From contig NZ_JANYGG010000116.1 in NCBI RefSeq assembly GCF_025362505.1, positions 1-43,085 of the forward strand: a stretch of DNA of 43,085 bases, in the 5' to 3' direction. The stretch is from Sphingomonas sp. (GTDB lineage Bacteria > Pseudomonadota > Alphaproteobacteria > Sphingomonadales > Sphingomonadaceae). The notes under the pieces were generated by a model. The model made no database searches. It was not told the origin of the DNA and saw nothing but the letters and a program-made list of their open reading frames with translations. Of the stretch, positions 1 through 7,702 are shown in pieces; the stretch's first letter is position 1; every line of letters starts with the position of its first letter. Both the position numbers and the translations under genes were made by a program.

Positions 1-1559
1 GGGTCGAAAAACGCCTGAGCATTGAAGCTGCGCGCGCGGTAACCGCGCGAATAGTTGGCGTAGACCATGTTACCGTGGCCAAGCTTGTAGTCGACGCCGA
101 CCTTGCCCGACACATTGTTGGTCTTGAAGCGCAACGACGACAGCGGAATGAGATTAACGACCAGCACATGGTCGGGGCCGAGCGCGTCGGAGCGGAAATT
201 GGTCTGCTGGCCGGTGTCGTTGGTGAAGCGGACTCCGCCGCGCAGGGTCAGCCGGTCGGTCGCTTTGAAATTGACGTCGGTATAGCCCGCGTAGCTCCTT
301 TTCAGCTGGTCGAAACTATTGTCGAACAGGCAGCCAAGCGGGAATCCAATCGCGCAATCGTTGGCGGTCACACCTGGCAAGCCGTCGCTGTTGATGTCCT
401 TGCCGATTTCGAAGGTGGTCTGGTTGAAGACTTTCTCGCGGTTGTAATAGGCGCCGATGATGAAGTTAAACGGGCCATCGAAGTTGCTCGTCAGGCGGAG
501 ATCCTGCGCGATCTGGGTGGCGCGATCGACGTAAGGGATTTCGAGCAACTGGATGGCCTGGCCATCGGTATCTTCGTAGAATTTAAGCCGGCCCTTGTCC
601 CACGACGTGATGCTGGTCAGCGTCAGGCCGCGAGCGACGTCGATGTTGCCCGTCAGCGAGACCGAGGTGGTCTTGGCGATGCGCCGGTCGGTGACGTTGG
701 CGGCGATCTGGCGGCGGCCAAGACCAGGCCGGACCACGGCCTCGGGCTGCGCGTAGATGCCGTAGTTGCGCGGGTTCTGGTAGCTCGTCGCCGCGCGCAA
801 GATGAAGCGCACCCCGGCAGACGGCTCGAACAGCAACGAGCCGCGAACCGCATATTCGCGAACGCTGGCGAGGTCGGGCTTGCCGGGGAGGACGTTCTTG
901 AACCAGCCATCGGCGCGGGCGAAGGTGCCCGCCACGCGCAGCGCCAGCGTGTCGCCGAGCGGTATGTTGATCGCGCCGTTGAAATCGGTGCGATTATAAT
1001 TGCCATATCCGATGTTGAGGTAGCCGCTGGCCTCGTGGAGCTTCGGTGCGCGGCTGATCAGATTGACTGCGCCGCCGGTGGTGTTCTTGCCGTACAGTGT
1101 GCCCTGCGGACCGCGCAGCACCTCGACCCGTTCAAGGTCGAACAGGGCGACGCCGAGCAGCGCGAAATTGCCCTTGTAGACCTCGTCATAATAGGTCGCG
1201 ACCGGGCTCGCCTGGTTGAGGCTGTAGTCCGACATCGACACGCCGCGCAGGGCGAAGATCGGGGTATTGTCGCCGACGGTCGAGGTCAGCTGGAGGTTTG
1301 GAATCTTGGTCACGAGCTCATCGACCTGGGTAACACGGCTCTTCGACAGCGCGTCGCCGGTGATCGCCGAGACCGAGATCGGGACCGACTGGAGGTTCTC
1401 GGACCGCTTGGCCGCCGTTACGATTATCTCGTTGGGGTCGGCTGCGGGATTGGCCGGGGCAGGCGTTTGAGCGGCTGCGACGCTGGCCAGCGCGATCAGT
1501 GGCAAGGCCACAGTGGCGCGGAGCGGGATGATCAGAGTCCGGTAATTTGTCACGTGCAT
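1..1559 (-). CDS. TonB-dependent outer membrane receptor (3' end cut by window edge)
   Basis: Outer membrane active transporter driven by TonB-ExbBD. About 519 codons are open from the ATG at 1559 to the window edge, so the C-terminal part of the barrel lies outside. The protein has a signal peptide (residues about 1-30, ending VAAAQ), a TonB-box-like EIIVTA at 44-49, and a plug domain with the family hallmarks LRGVSM, RVEVLRGPQGTLYGKN and GGAVNLISR. Many beta-strand segments with alternating aromatic residues follow. A GGGGG ribosome site lies just upstream of the ATG. The gene starts 23 nt after the stop of the upstream cytochrome c gene, so it is probably the last visible gene of the amine dehydrogenase operon. 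The ligand is unknown. The plug resembles the broad sphingomonad receptor group rather than a typed siderophore or B12 receptor. That it takes up an amine-containing substrate, or a metal, is inference from position only. Confidence 0.93.
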   Translation of the reverse strand, partial: MHVTNYRTLIIPLRATVALPLIALASVAAAQTPAPANPAADPNEIIVTAAKRSENLQSVPISVSAITGDALSKSRVTQVDELVTKIPNLQLTSTVGDNTPIFALRGVSMSDYSLNQASPVATYYDEVYKGNFALLGVALFDLERVEVLRGPQGTLYGKNTTGGAVNLISRAPKLHEASGYLNIGYGNYNRTDFNGAINIPLGDTLALRVAGTFARADGWFKNVLPGKPDLASVREYAVRGSLLFEPSAGVRFILRAATSYQNPRNYGIYAQPEAVVRPGLGRRQIAANVTDRRIAKTTSVSLTGNIDVARGLTLTSITSWDKGRLKFYEDTDGQAIQLLEIPYVDRATQIAQDLRLTSNFDGPFNFIIGAYYNREKVFNQTTFEIGKDINSDGLPGVTANDCAIGFPLGCLFDNSFDQLKRSYAGYTDVNFKATDRLTLRGGVRFTNDTGQQTNFRSDALGPDHVLVVNLIPLSSLRFKTNNVSGKVGVDYKLGHGNMVYANYSRGYRARSFNAQAFFD

Positions 1560-1582
1560 TCCCCCTGTTCGCCCGGCGTTTT

Positions 1583-2044
1583 TTAGCGTTTTTCCCCGGG
1601 CAATCGGGCCACAAGATCGGCCCTCGTCTTCGAAGCGTCGGCGCGCAGTGGCGACTTGCGGAGGCGGCCGATCTCGGCCGCGTCATAAGGGTTGAAATTG
1701 GCGGGGACGTGCGCGCGGTCGAACCGGTACAGCGTCCAGTTGAGCAGGTCGGCGAGGCGCTTGTCGTCGAGGTCGGTGGTCGCAACGCCGGGCACGCGGC
1801 CGAGGTAATCGCGGCCACCCGGTGCGGCGAGGAAGCGCGCGACCTGACCGGTCAGCGGCGGGTTGGAGGCGGCGTCACCACTGCCGTCGGGGCGATGGCA
1901 GCCCTGGCATTTGAGGATATAGTCGTTGTGCGCCTGGGCCGGGCTCACGACGCCGCGCATCGGCGCGAGCGAACCCTCCCCGCCGGTCGCCGCGATCGCG
2001 AACAGCGCGCCGCATGCGATCATCAAGGCGAGAGATGGACTCAT
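1583..2044 (-). CDS. periplasmic monohaem c-type cytochrome, second of two in the amine dehydrogenase operon
   Basis: 153-residue class I-like cytochrome c. A hydrophobic N-terminal stretch (residues 1-20) should export it. The single haem site is CQGCH at 46-50. After the haem motif the chain has no methionine at all, so the usual distal Met ligand is missing; the neighbouring cytochrome has GAMPP at the matching place, here replaced by GVATTDLDD. Histidine at RAHVP is the only obvious alternative ligand. The start ATG overlaps the preceding cytochrome stop by four bases (ATGA), so the two are translationally coupled. Likely role is electron transfer from the amine dehydrogenase toward the respiratory chain, or haem-based sensing or repair. 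The function is inferred from context. Confidence 0.85.
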   Translation of the reverse strand: MSPSLALMIACGALFAIAATGGEGSLAPMRGVVSPAQAHNDYILKCQGCHRPDGSGDAASNPPLTGQVARFLAAPGGRDYLGRVPGVATTDLDDKRLADLLNWTLYRFDRAHVPANFNPYDAAEIGRLRKSPLRADASKTRADLVARLPGEKR

Positions 2045-2493
2045 TTGCCTCCGGCGAGGGGATGGAGCGCGGCGACGGCGGACGAGTTGAGCGTGGCCCC
2101 GCTGGCGCGGATCCTGGTGACCTCGGCCGGGGTAAACGGCTTATAAGTCTTGCCGGCCTTGGCGAAGCCGGTCGCGATGAAGTTGAGGACGTTGGCGACG
2201 CCGGCATCGTCGAGTTGCTGTGGCGGCATCGCCCCTCGGTAGGTCTTGGCGTCGATCGTCAGCGTGCCCGACACGCCGTGGATGACGACCAGCGCGAGGT
2301 AGCGGCGCCCGGCGGGGTTTGCCAACAGCCGCTTGAAGTCGCCGTCGAACGCCGGGAAGGTGCCGGGTACGCCGGTGCCGGTCGGCAAATGGCAGGCGGC
2401 GCAGCGAGCGTAGATCGTCTTGCCGTCGGGCGACGCCAGAGCCGGGGCGGTGAACGAGGCAAGCATGAAAGCGACGAGCGGAACGGCGCGCAT
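2041..2493 (-). CDS. periplasmic monohaem cytochrome c, probable electron acceptor of the amine dehydrogenase
   Basis: 150-residue cytochrome c with a signal peptide (about residues 1-20, PALAS), haem motif CAACH at 31-35 and a probable distal Met89 in GAMPPQ. The open frame extends 15 codons upstream, but the ATG at 2493 shares its A with the stop of the small-subunit gene (TGATG), which fixes the start. A small periplasmic monohaem cytochrome directly after the small subunit gene is also found in the Alcaligenes faecalis aau cluster (its orf-2), as I recall that work. It probably carries electrons from the TTQ enzyme to a terminal oxidase, in place of azurin or amicyanin, which are not seen here. 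Confidence 0.9.
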   Translation of the reverse strand: MRAVPLVAFMLASFTAPALASPDGKTIYARCAACHLPTGTGVPGTFPAFDGDFKRLLANPAGRRYLALVVIHGVSGTLTIDAKTYRGAMPPQQLDDAGVANVLNFIATGFAKAGKTYKPFTPAEVTRIRASGATLNSSAVAALHPLAGGK

Positions 2494-3053
2494 CAGCGCG
2501 GTTCCATCGCGACGCCGAGCAGGACGGCGGTCGAGCAATTATAGACCTGGCTGGCGGTGCCGAGGCACCAGTTGGTGTCGTTGTTCGATTGCGGGCGGAC
2601 CGGCGGGCGGTCGCCCTCGTTGCGGTTGCACAGGCACTGGCCGCACGAGCTTTTGCCGCAACAATCATTGTAGCTGATGATGTAGGCGCGCTTGTCGGCG
2701 GGGTTGGTGCAGGTCCCGATCCAGGTGATAGGCGACATTTCTGTGCCGGGTGGGCAGGTGCTGACGGTGCCGCCGCAGCAGGTGCAGAGGAAGCCGTCGA
2801 TCGCGCAATAGCGCCAGTAATCGCATTGGCTGCGGTCACCCGGGTCCTGCATATTGCCTGAAGTCACCGGAGGTCTACCGGCCGGGTTGCCGCCGGCGTG
2901 GGCGCCTTGAGCATTGGCGCGGGACACCGGGAGGACCGGGATGACCGCCGCCCCGGTAATCGCCCCGCCGACCCAGGCGAGCAGGCTGCGGCGCGAGGTG
3001 GCGCGGGCGACGCCGCGCGACAATCGTTCGGCGACGCGGTCGAAATCAGCCAT
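2493..3053 (-). CDS. aauA: amine dehydrogenase small (beta) subunit carrying tryptophan tryptophylquinone
   Basis: 186-residue precursor of the catalytic subunit of a TTQ amine dehydrogenase, which oxidises primary amines to aldehyde plus ammonia in the periplasm. The long leader has a twin-arginine-type motif (TSRRSLLAW, residues 20-27), a hydrophobic stretch and an ANAQG cleavage region near 50. Trp111 (ITWIG) and Trp162 (NWCLG) are 51 residues apart, and Asp130 (NDCC) is 19 after Trp111; these spacings match Trp57, Trp108 and Asp76 of Paracoccus methylamine dehydrogenase. The mature part has 14 cysteines. Methylamine dehydrogenase has 12; the two extra ones (FLCTCC and KSSCGQC) match what I recall of the aromatic amine dehydrogenase small subunit, so aauA is preferred over mauA. 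The start overlaps the end of aauD by eight bases. The actual amine substrate cannot be read from sequence. Confidence 0.93.
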   Translation of the reverse strand: MADFDRVAERLSRGVARATSRRSLLAWVGGAITGAAVIPVLPVSRANAQGAHAGGNPAGRPPVTSGNMQDPGDRSQCDYWRYCAIDGFLCTCCGGTVSTCPPGTEMSPITWIGTCTNPADKRAYIISYNDCCGKSSCGQCLCNRNEGDRPPVRPQSNNDTNWCLGTASQVYNCSTAVLLGVAMEPR

Positions 3054-3645
3054 TGGTTACGTCCTTCGATCGCGCGGCGAGATAGTCCTGAAGCGAGGCG
3101 ACGCCGCGTTCCTTGGCTTCGAACAGGCTTTCGAGATGCTCGCGGCTGTTGACGAGGCCGAGGCTGGCGACGCGGCCGGCCTCGTCGATCAGCACCGCAT
3201 AAGGCAGCTTCGAGACACCGAACGCGCGGCCAAGGTCTTCCGACAGGACGAACGGAATTCCGGCTAGCTGTTGGGCAAGGATCATTCGCCGCTGCGCCGG
3301 CTCGTCGCCGTCGCTTGCCAGGACAACGTCGAGCCAGTCGGACTCGGCGCGGGCGGCGGACTTGAACACCGGCAGGAGCGACTTGCACACCGGGCAATCG
3401 GGCGAGACGAAGAAGATCAGCTGGCTGCGCGCGGCGCGCTGGCCGCCGATTGCGATTGTTTCGCCGCTGAGCGTCGGAAGCTCCATTGCCGGGGCCGCGT
3501 CGCCGGTGGTCAGATTCTGATGAAGCGTCAACGCGCCGGCGGGAGCGATCCGTTCGTGGAGGATGCCGACCTGGCGGGCGAGTGCGGCGACCAGCGTGCC
3601 GAGCACCAGCACGGCGATCCACAGCAGGATTTGCGAAGCAAGCAT
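3046..3645 (-). CDS. aauD: thioredoxin-like amine dehydrogenase maturation protein
   Basis: 199-residue MauD/AauD family protein. One N-terminal membrane anchor (about residues 3-22) is followed by a periplasmic thioredoxin fold with active site CPVC (Cys84, Cys87) in the family sequence VSPDCPVCKSLLPVF. MauD homologues are needed to form or isomerise the many disulfides of the TTQ small subunit, which here has 14 cysteines. The start ATG overlaps the aauE stop (TGATG), and its end overlaps the start of aauA by eight bases, placing the chaperone directly before its client. Confidence 0.92.
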   Translation of the reverse strand: MLASQILLWIAVLVLGTLVAALARQVGILHERIAPAGALTLHQNLTTGDAAPAMELPTLSGETIAIGGQRAARSQLIFFVSPDCPVCKSLLPVFKSAARAESDWLDVVLASDGDEPAQRRMILAQQLAGIPFVLSEDLGRAFGVSKLPYAVLIDEAGRVASLGLVNSREHLESLFEAKERGVASLQDYLAARSKDVTNG

Positions 3646-4139
3646 CAGCCTTCACTCCAGGCGGGGCGGGGGATCGCGATCAGTTCGTCGGCGGCGAAGT
3701 AGAGTGCGAGCAGGGCTGCGGCGGCGAATGGGGTGAGAAGAGTCGCGGGCGTGGCCGGCACAAACGCGACCAGTACGGCGAAGGCGGCGAGCAGCCCGGC
3801 GCGGGCCGGGTGAAGCGCGGTGATCGGCTTTTCGCTGCGTTTCAGCGAGCAGCCGCAATCGAGCCGGCTGCCGATCCGCCTTGCGAGGAGCAGCGTGTAG
3901 CCGGACCACAGGACCGCCGCGAGGAGAGCGCCGATCGGGCGGGTGTCGGGGAACAGCAGCGCCAGCGCGGCGGCGAGCTCGACTGCGGCGGCGGTGTTGC
4001 TCAAGGCCTGGCCGAGCGGTTGCGGAACGCCAGCAAGGCGGGCGGCGGCTTGTCCGAGCCGATCGCGTGCGACGATCTTGTGACCCGCGGACACGGCGAG
4101 GAGCAGGGCGAGGAATAACGCGAGTTCGGCCATCGTCAC
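3645..4139 (-). CDS. aauE: MauE/AauE family membrane protein for amine dehydrogenase maturation
   Basis: About 164-residue integral membrane protein with four hydrophobic segments (roughly residues 4-20, 48-64, 70-86 and 105-150). It carries the conserved cysteine pair LDCGCS (Cys95, Cys97) of the MauE/DoxX-like group. In mau and aau systems MauE works with MauD, probably passing reducing or oxidising equivalents across the membrane to fold the small subunit. The start is either GTG at 4139, overlapping the aauB stop as GTGA, or ATG at 4133. The gene order B-E-D-A equals that of aau and mau clusters, but the mauF usually found between B and E in mau operons is absent. Confidence 0.88.
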   Translation of the reverse strand: MTMAELALFLALLLAVSAGHKIVARDRLGQAAARLAGVPQPLGQALSNTAAAVELAAALALLFPDTRPIGALLAAVLWSGYTLLLARRIGSRLDCGCSLKRSEKPITALHPARAGLLAAFAVLVAFVPATPATLLTPFAAAALLALYFAADELIAIPRPAWSEG

Positions 4140-5308
4140 ATCGCCGTCAGGGTGATCGGATTGAGCGCGACCCGGTTACCGAGCGAGTGGACGAAGGCGC
4201 CGCTGGTCGCGTCATAGACGTCGATCGCGGCGTCTCCGCGCGCGACGACGAGGTGCGGCCGGTCCTCGCGGGTCACTTCGATCGAGGTGCCGCCGCCGTC
4301 CCTGAGCGGGATCGCGGCGACGCGGGTCTTGCTTGCCGGATCGAACACCCAGACCTGCGTGCCGCCGTCCTTGTGGCTGCCCTCCTTGCCCGCCGGACTC
4401 ATTAGCACATAAAGCCGGCCGGCGGCGTCGCTGGTGATCACCTGCCACCCGCTCGGGCGCCATTCGGGTGCGGCGCCGGGCGCGGTGCCGACGGAGAAAT
4501 CGCTATCCATCGGCCTGACCGACGCGCCCGAGAAATCGAACCCGCGCAGCATCCCGCCAAACGTCACGAACCAGCCGGTGCGGCCGACCATCGTCGGCAT
4601 GGCGAACATCGCCTGGCGGTCGATGTCGTGGATCGGCTTGGTCGTGGTCGTCGCGGCGACCTTGCCCACCGCATTGAGCGCGATGCTGGTCATTGTCCCA
4701 TCGGCGCAGAAGGTGGTGAAGCCGCGCGGGCCGGTGGGATAGACCATCGAGCAGCCCGGCAGGTCGATCGTGCCGAGCAGCTTGCGGCCGACGAGATCGA
4801 CCACGGTCACCGAATGGGCCGGGGTGAAATTGGTGACCAGCGCCCACTTCTCGCCGTTGGTGAACTGGAAGGTGTTCTTGTAGGTGAGTATCTGCTGGCG
4901 CTTTCCGCCGGGAAGGACGATCTCGCCCTTCGACTTCAGCGTGGCCTTGTCCCAGATAGTGATCGCATCGGTCCGCGCGCCTTCCGACAGGCGGGCGTAA
5001 AAGCTTTCGGCGGTGTAGATTTCGGGCCGGCTCGTCGCGATCAGGGTCTCGGCGAATTGCGAGGCGCGGAACATGCCCTTGAACGGCTGCGACGGTGAGG
5101 TGACGTCGACCACCACGCCGCGGCCGTCGACGATCGAATTGAAGTTGAAGTCGCCGACGACGACCCAATTGTGCGGATAAACCGACGGAAGAGTGGCGCT
5201 CGAGCCGGTCTCTTCGGCGAGCGGCTTGTCGAACGGGGCGGCAGCCAGCGGACTCGCGGCCAACGCGAGTGTCGCGGCAATCACCAAGGAACCGGATCGC
5301 CTGACCAT
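4136..5308 (-). CDS. aauB: amine dehydrogenase large (alpha) subunit
   Basis: 390-residue periplasmic large subunit of a TTQ amine dehydrogenase, a seven-bladed beta-propeller that holds the small subunit and shapes the substrate channel. The signal peptide is residues 1-24 (LAASPLAAAPF). Family stretches include HNWVVVGDFNF near the mature N-terminus, the central SVTVVDLVGRK, LPGCSMVYPTGPRGFTTFC and IHDIDRQAMF, and the last-blade repeats VWVFDPAS and IDVYDATSG. It is the first gene of the operon; the ATG at 5308 is preceded by a GGGGGG run. A candidate operator and the divergent TetR gene lie upstream. Its length agrees with AADH/MADH large subunits. Confidence in the enzyme class is high, in the exact substrate low. 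Confidence 0.93.
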   Translation of the reverse strand: MVRRSGSLVIAATLALAASPLAAAPFDKPLAEETGSSATLPSVYPHNWVVVGDFNFNSIVDGRGVVVDVTSPSQPFKGMFRASQFAETLIATSRPEIYTAESFYARLSEGARTDAITIWDKATLKSKGEIVLPGGKRQQILTYKNTFQFTNGEKWALVTNFTPAHSVTVVDLVGRKLLGTIDLPGCSMVYPTGPRGFTTFCADGTMTSIALNAVGKVAATTTTKPIHDIDRQAMFAMPTMVGRTGWFVTFGGMLRGFDFSGASVRPMDSDFSVGTAPGAAPEWRPSGWQVITSDAAGRLYVLMSPAGKEGSHKDGGTQVWVFDPASKTRVAAIPLRDGGGTSIEVTREDRPHLVVARGDAAIDVYDATSGAFVHSLGNRVALNPITLTAM

Positions 5309-5381
5309 TCGGATAGCCCCCCGTCAGCGGTGGGAAATCCACCGTAGCGCTGAAGTTACTGCCTGAATCGGAAACTAGTCA

Positions 5382-5401
5382 AGTGACCAAATTTGGTCGC
5401 T
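5382..5401. promoter_or_regulatory. candidate TetR operator between aauB and the tetR gene
   Basis: A perfect 14-bp palindrome, GACCAAATTTGGTC (5385-5398), extends to a 20-bp inverted repeat with one mismatched pair. It lies in the 138-bp divergent spacer, 77 bp upstream of the aauB start and about 49 bp upstream of the preferred tetR start. It is framed by near-identical direct repeats CTAGTCAAG (5375-5383) and CTAGACAAG (5400-5408). Size, symmetry and place fit a TetR-family dimer site controlling both directions. Binding itself is inferred. Confidence 0.6.
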
Positions 5402-5446
5402 AGACAAGTTTTTGCAAAAAGCTTTTTTGTCGCTACGGCGGGTCGC

Positions 5447-6121
5447 ATGCCACAAGATATTCCGCTTAAATTCCAGGTACCCGACCTCGATATTCCAGAG
5501 CGCGAAGGGGGGTATGCGCGCGGCCGCGACGGCTATGAGCAGATCCTGCGGGCGGCGCTAAACCTGCTGGTCGATCATGGTCACCAGGCGATGACGATGC
5601 GCCGGATCGCGGCGACGTGCGGGCTAAAGCTCGGCAACGTCACCTATTATTTCCCGACTCGCGAGGAGCTCGTCCGGGCGCTGCTCGACGCGATCATTCG
5701 CAGCTACATCGTCCAGTTCGAGGCCATCCAGCACGAGGAAGGAGCGAGCGCCGAAGCCCGGCTCGAAGAAATTTGCACGCTGATTCTCGAGGACATCCGG
5801 ACCAAGAAGACGAGCCACGTCTTCCCCGAATTATGGGCGATGTCGAACCACGACCCGTTCGTGATGGAGCGCGTGCAGGAACTTTATGTGCGCGCCCGGG
5901 CGGTGCTCAACGAGCTGATTGCCGAGCTTAATCCGTCGCTGCCAGATGAAGAACGCGAAGTGCTGGCGCTATTCATCTCGGCTTCGATGGAGGGAATGAC
6001 GATGTTCGCCGGTTACCGCAAACCGTTCGAGCCGCGCATGCGCTGGATCGAAAAGATCGCCGCGAAGAGCTTCGTATCGCTGGCGCGAACGCTTACCAGC
6101 AGCGAACTGAGGGACGGCTAA
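5447..6121 (+). CDS. TetR/AcrR family transcriptional regulator
   Basis: 224-residue regulator. The N-terminal helix-turn-helix is typical: ILRAALNLLVDHG, then MTMRRIAATCGLK and LGNVTYYFPTREEL (about residues 28-75). The all-helical C-terminal ligand domain is about residues 85-220. The frame can be opened from a TTG at 5393, but that codon lies inside the palindromic operator, so the ATG at 5447 (MPQDIPLK) is preferred. Divergent from the amine dehydrogenase operon, it is the likely local regulator, perhaps responding to the amine or its aldehyde product. The effector is unknown. Confidence 0.9.
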   Translation: MPQDIPLKFQVPDLDIPEREGGYARGRDGYEQILRAALNLLVDHGHQAMTMRRIAATCGLKLGNVTYYFPTREELVRALLDAIIRSYIVQFEAIQHEEGASAEARLEEICTLILEDIRTKKTSHVFPELWAMSNHDPFVMERVQELYVRARAVLNELIAELNPSLPDEEREVLALFISASMEGMTMFAGYRKPFEPRMRWIEKIAAKSFVSLARTLTSSELRDG

Positions 6122-6165
6122 CCCGGAATTCCTGGCACGCCAATCCGGGTGCCTTTGCGCGGCGG

Positions 6166-6350
6166 ATGCCACCGAGGCGTTCCCTGCCCGGTGAACTCGA
6201 GGCCCAGATCGAGGCGTTCGTTCCGCACTGCAACCACCAAGCTTCCACGATAGCCTGCGCAACGTGACGCCTGCGGATGGCTGCTTCGGACGGGCCGATA
6301 CCATCATCCGCCAACGCGAAGGGATGAAGCCACTGACGATCGAACAGCCT
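6166..6350 (+). pseudogene. IS3-type transposase (OrfB) C-terminal remnant, frameshifted
   Basis: The strand reads LPGELEAQIEAFVPHCNHQ from 6184, then after a one-base deletion near 6243 continues as FHDSLRNVTPADGCFGRADTII and REGMKPLTIEQ. This is the family end of IS3-group integrase-type transposases (usual form: [23 protein letters not shown]). No N-terminal half, OrfA or clear inverted repeats are seen, so it is a dead fragment. A 7-bp hairpin (ACCCGGA 6121-6127 with TCCGGGT 6144-6150) just after the tetR stop could be a weak terminator. Nothing else is recognised in the 306-bp gap 6122-6427. Confidence 0.7.
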
Positions 6351-6427
6351 GCAAAAAATCCGCAGCTCGGGCCGGATCTTGCTGCTGCACTGACGCTCGG
6401 GCTAGGGCCGGATCGGGGAGATTGCCG

Positions 6428-7669
6428 ATGAAAATGATCGCGATTTTTGCGTGGCTGGTGCTCGGGGTGCTGCCGGCGCAGGCGGGGTATGCGCAAGCGC
6501 CGGTCGCAGTGGCGTCGAAGGTGCGCTATGAATTGATCGGGCGCTATGACACCGCACGGCTCGACACGATCCTGTCGAGCGAGCTTGCGGCGTTCATGGC
6601 GAGTTCGACAACGCCCAGGGCGTTCGTCGGCAAGTTTGCGCGCGCGAAATATGGCGTGCGGCTGTACCGCGTGACCTATGCTTCGGTGGTGCCCGAACTT
6701 GGCAACCGGCCGACGGTGGCATCGGGGCTGGTCGCGGTGCCCGAAACCGGTTCGCATGGACGGCAGACGCTTCCGGTCGTTTCGTACCAGCACGGCACCG
6801 TGTTCGATAAGGCGTGGGTCCCATCGCAGCCCGAAAATTCGGCCGAAACGCGGATCATGATCGCGGCGTTTGCTGCGCAGGGCTATGTGGTGATTGGCGC
6901 GGATTATTTCGGGCGCGGCGTTTCGGATCTGCCCGATTCGTATCTCGTCAAGGCGAGTACGCAACAGGCGACGACCGATATGCTGTTTGCGGCGCGCGAC
7001 GTGCTCGGTGCGCTCGACGTCACGCCGGGCAAGCTGTTCGTCAGCGGCTGGTCGCAGGGCGGCTGGGCAACAATGGTGTTTTTGCAGAAGCTCGAACAAC
7101 TCGGGATCAAGGTGACGGCGGCGGCGGCGGCGAGTGCGCCCGTCGATCTGTATCTGATGACCAATCGCTGGATGAACAATCCTCAGCCCATCGATCCGGT
7201 GTATTTGCCCGGCTGCGCAGCGTTGCAGCTGTTTGCGCAGCAATATTATCTGCAGGCGCCGGGGTTGGCGGCGTCGGCAATCCGGCCGGAGTTACTGGCA
7301 TGGGCAGCGGGGCTGTATGATGGCAGCGTGACATGGGAGGCGTTTGCGGCGGCGACACCGTCGAAGCTTGGCGCGTTTATCCGCCCCGAATTTGCCGCGA
7401 GCGGGTTGACGGGCCAGACGCCGTACTGGCGAGTTTTGCAGGACAGCCAGGGCTATCGCTGGAAAAGCGTGACGCGGTTGCGGACTTATTATGGCGGGCG
7501 CGACGAGGTGACGCCCGAGTATATCGGCAAGCTGCCCGTAGCGACGCAGGCACTGGTTGGCGGCGCGGCGGCGCAGGCGATCGATGCGGGGGCGGACGCC
7601 GATCATCGCGGGGTGTTTGTGTTCGGGGTGCTTGACCAGAAGCGGTGGTTCGACGCGCTGCTCGATTGA
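6428..7669 (+). CDS. secreted alpha/beta hydrolase (lipase/esterase-like)
   Basis: 413-residue exported hydrolase. The signal peptide covers residues 1-22 (LPAQAGYAQA). The nucleophile elbow is GWSQGG with Ser209. Asp359 (YGGRDEVTP) and His393 (DADHRGV) are well placed for the rest of the triad, and SYQHGT at 119-124 can form the oxyanion region. The chain resembles bacterial secretory lipase/esterase-like proteins of the alpha/beta hydrolase fold. The start ATG at 6428 has GGGGAG 8 bp upstream; an upstream TTG is less likely. It stands alone between two IS remnants. Substrate (lipid, ester or polymer) cannot be told. Confidence 0.85.
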   Translation: MKMIAIFAWLVLGVLPAQAGYAQAPVAVASKVRYELIGRYDTARLDTILSSELAAFMASSTTPRAFVGKFARAKYGVRLYRVTYASVVPELGNRPTVASGLVAVPETGSHGRQTLPVVSYQHGTVFDKAWVPSQPENSAETRIMIAAFAAQGYVVIGADYFGRGVSDLPDSYLVKASTQQATTDMLFAARDVLGALDVTPGKLFVSGWSQGGWATMVFLQKLEQLGIKVTAAAAASAPVDLYLMTNRWMNNPQPIDPVYLPGCAALQLFAQQYYLQAPGLAASAIRPELLAWAAGLYDGSVTWEAFAAATPSKLGAFIRPEFAASGLTGQTPYWRVLQDSQGYRWKSVTRLRTYYGGRDEVTPEYIGKLPVATQALVGGAAAQAIDAGADADHRGVFVFGVLDQKRWFDALLD

Positions 7670-7702
7670 CCTTTCACCTGACGAACGTCTCCCTTGGCAA
7701 GA

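Noticed and set aside
75-1586. Long plus-strand frame of 503 codons
   Set aside because: It is the antisense of the TonB receptor, whose minus-strand translation has all family motifs; the plus frame encodes no recognisable protein.
2041-2493. Either cytochrome as a MauG homologue for TTQ formation
   Set aside because: MauG is a dihaem protein of more than twice this size; both proteins here have one CxxCH.
5393-5446. TTG start for the TetR gene
   Set aside because: The codon sits inside the palindromic operator and the 18 added residues are not conserved in type; ATG 5447 is a better start.
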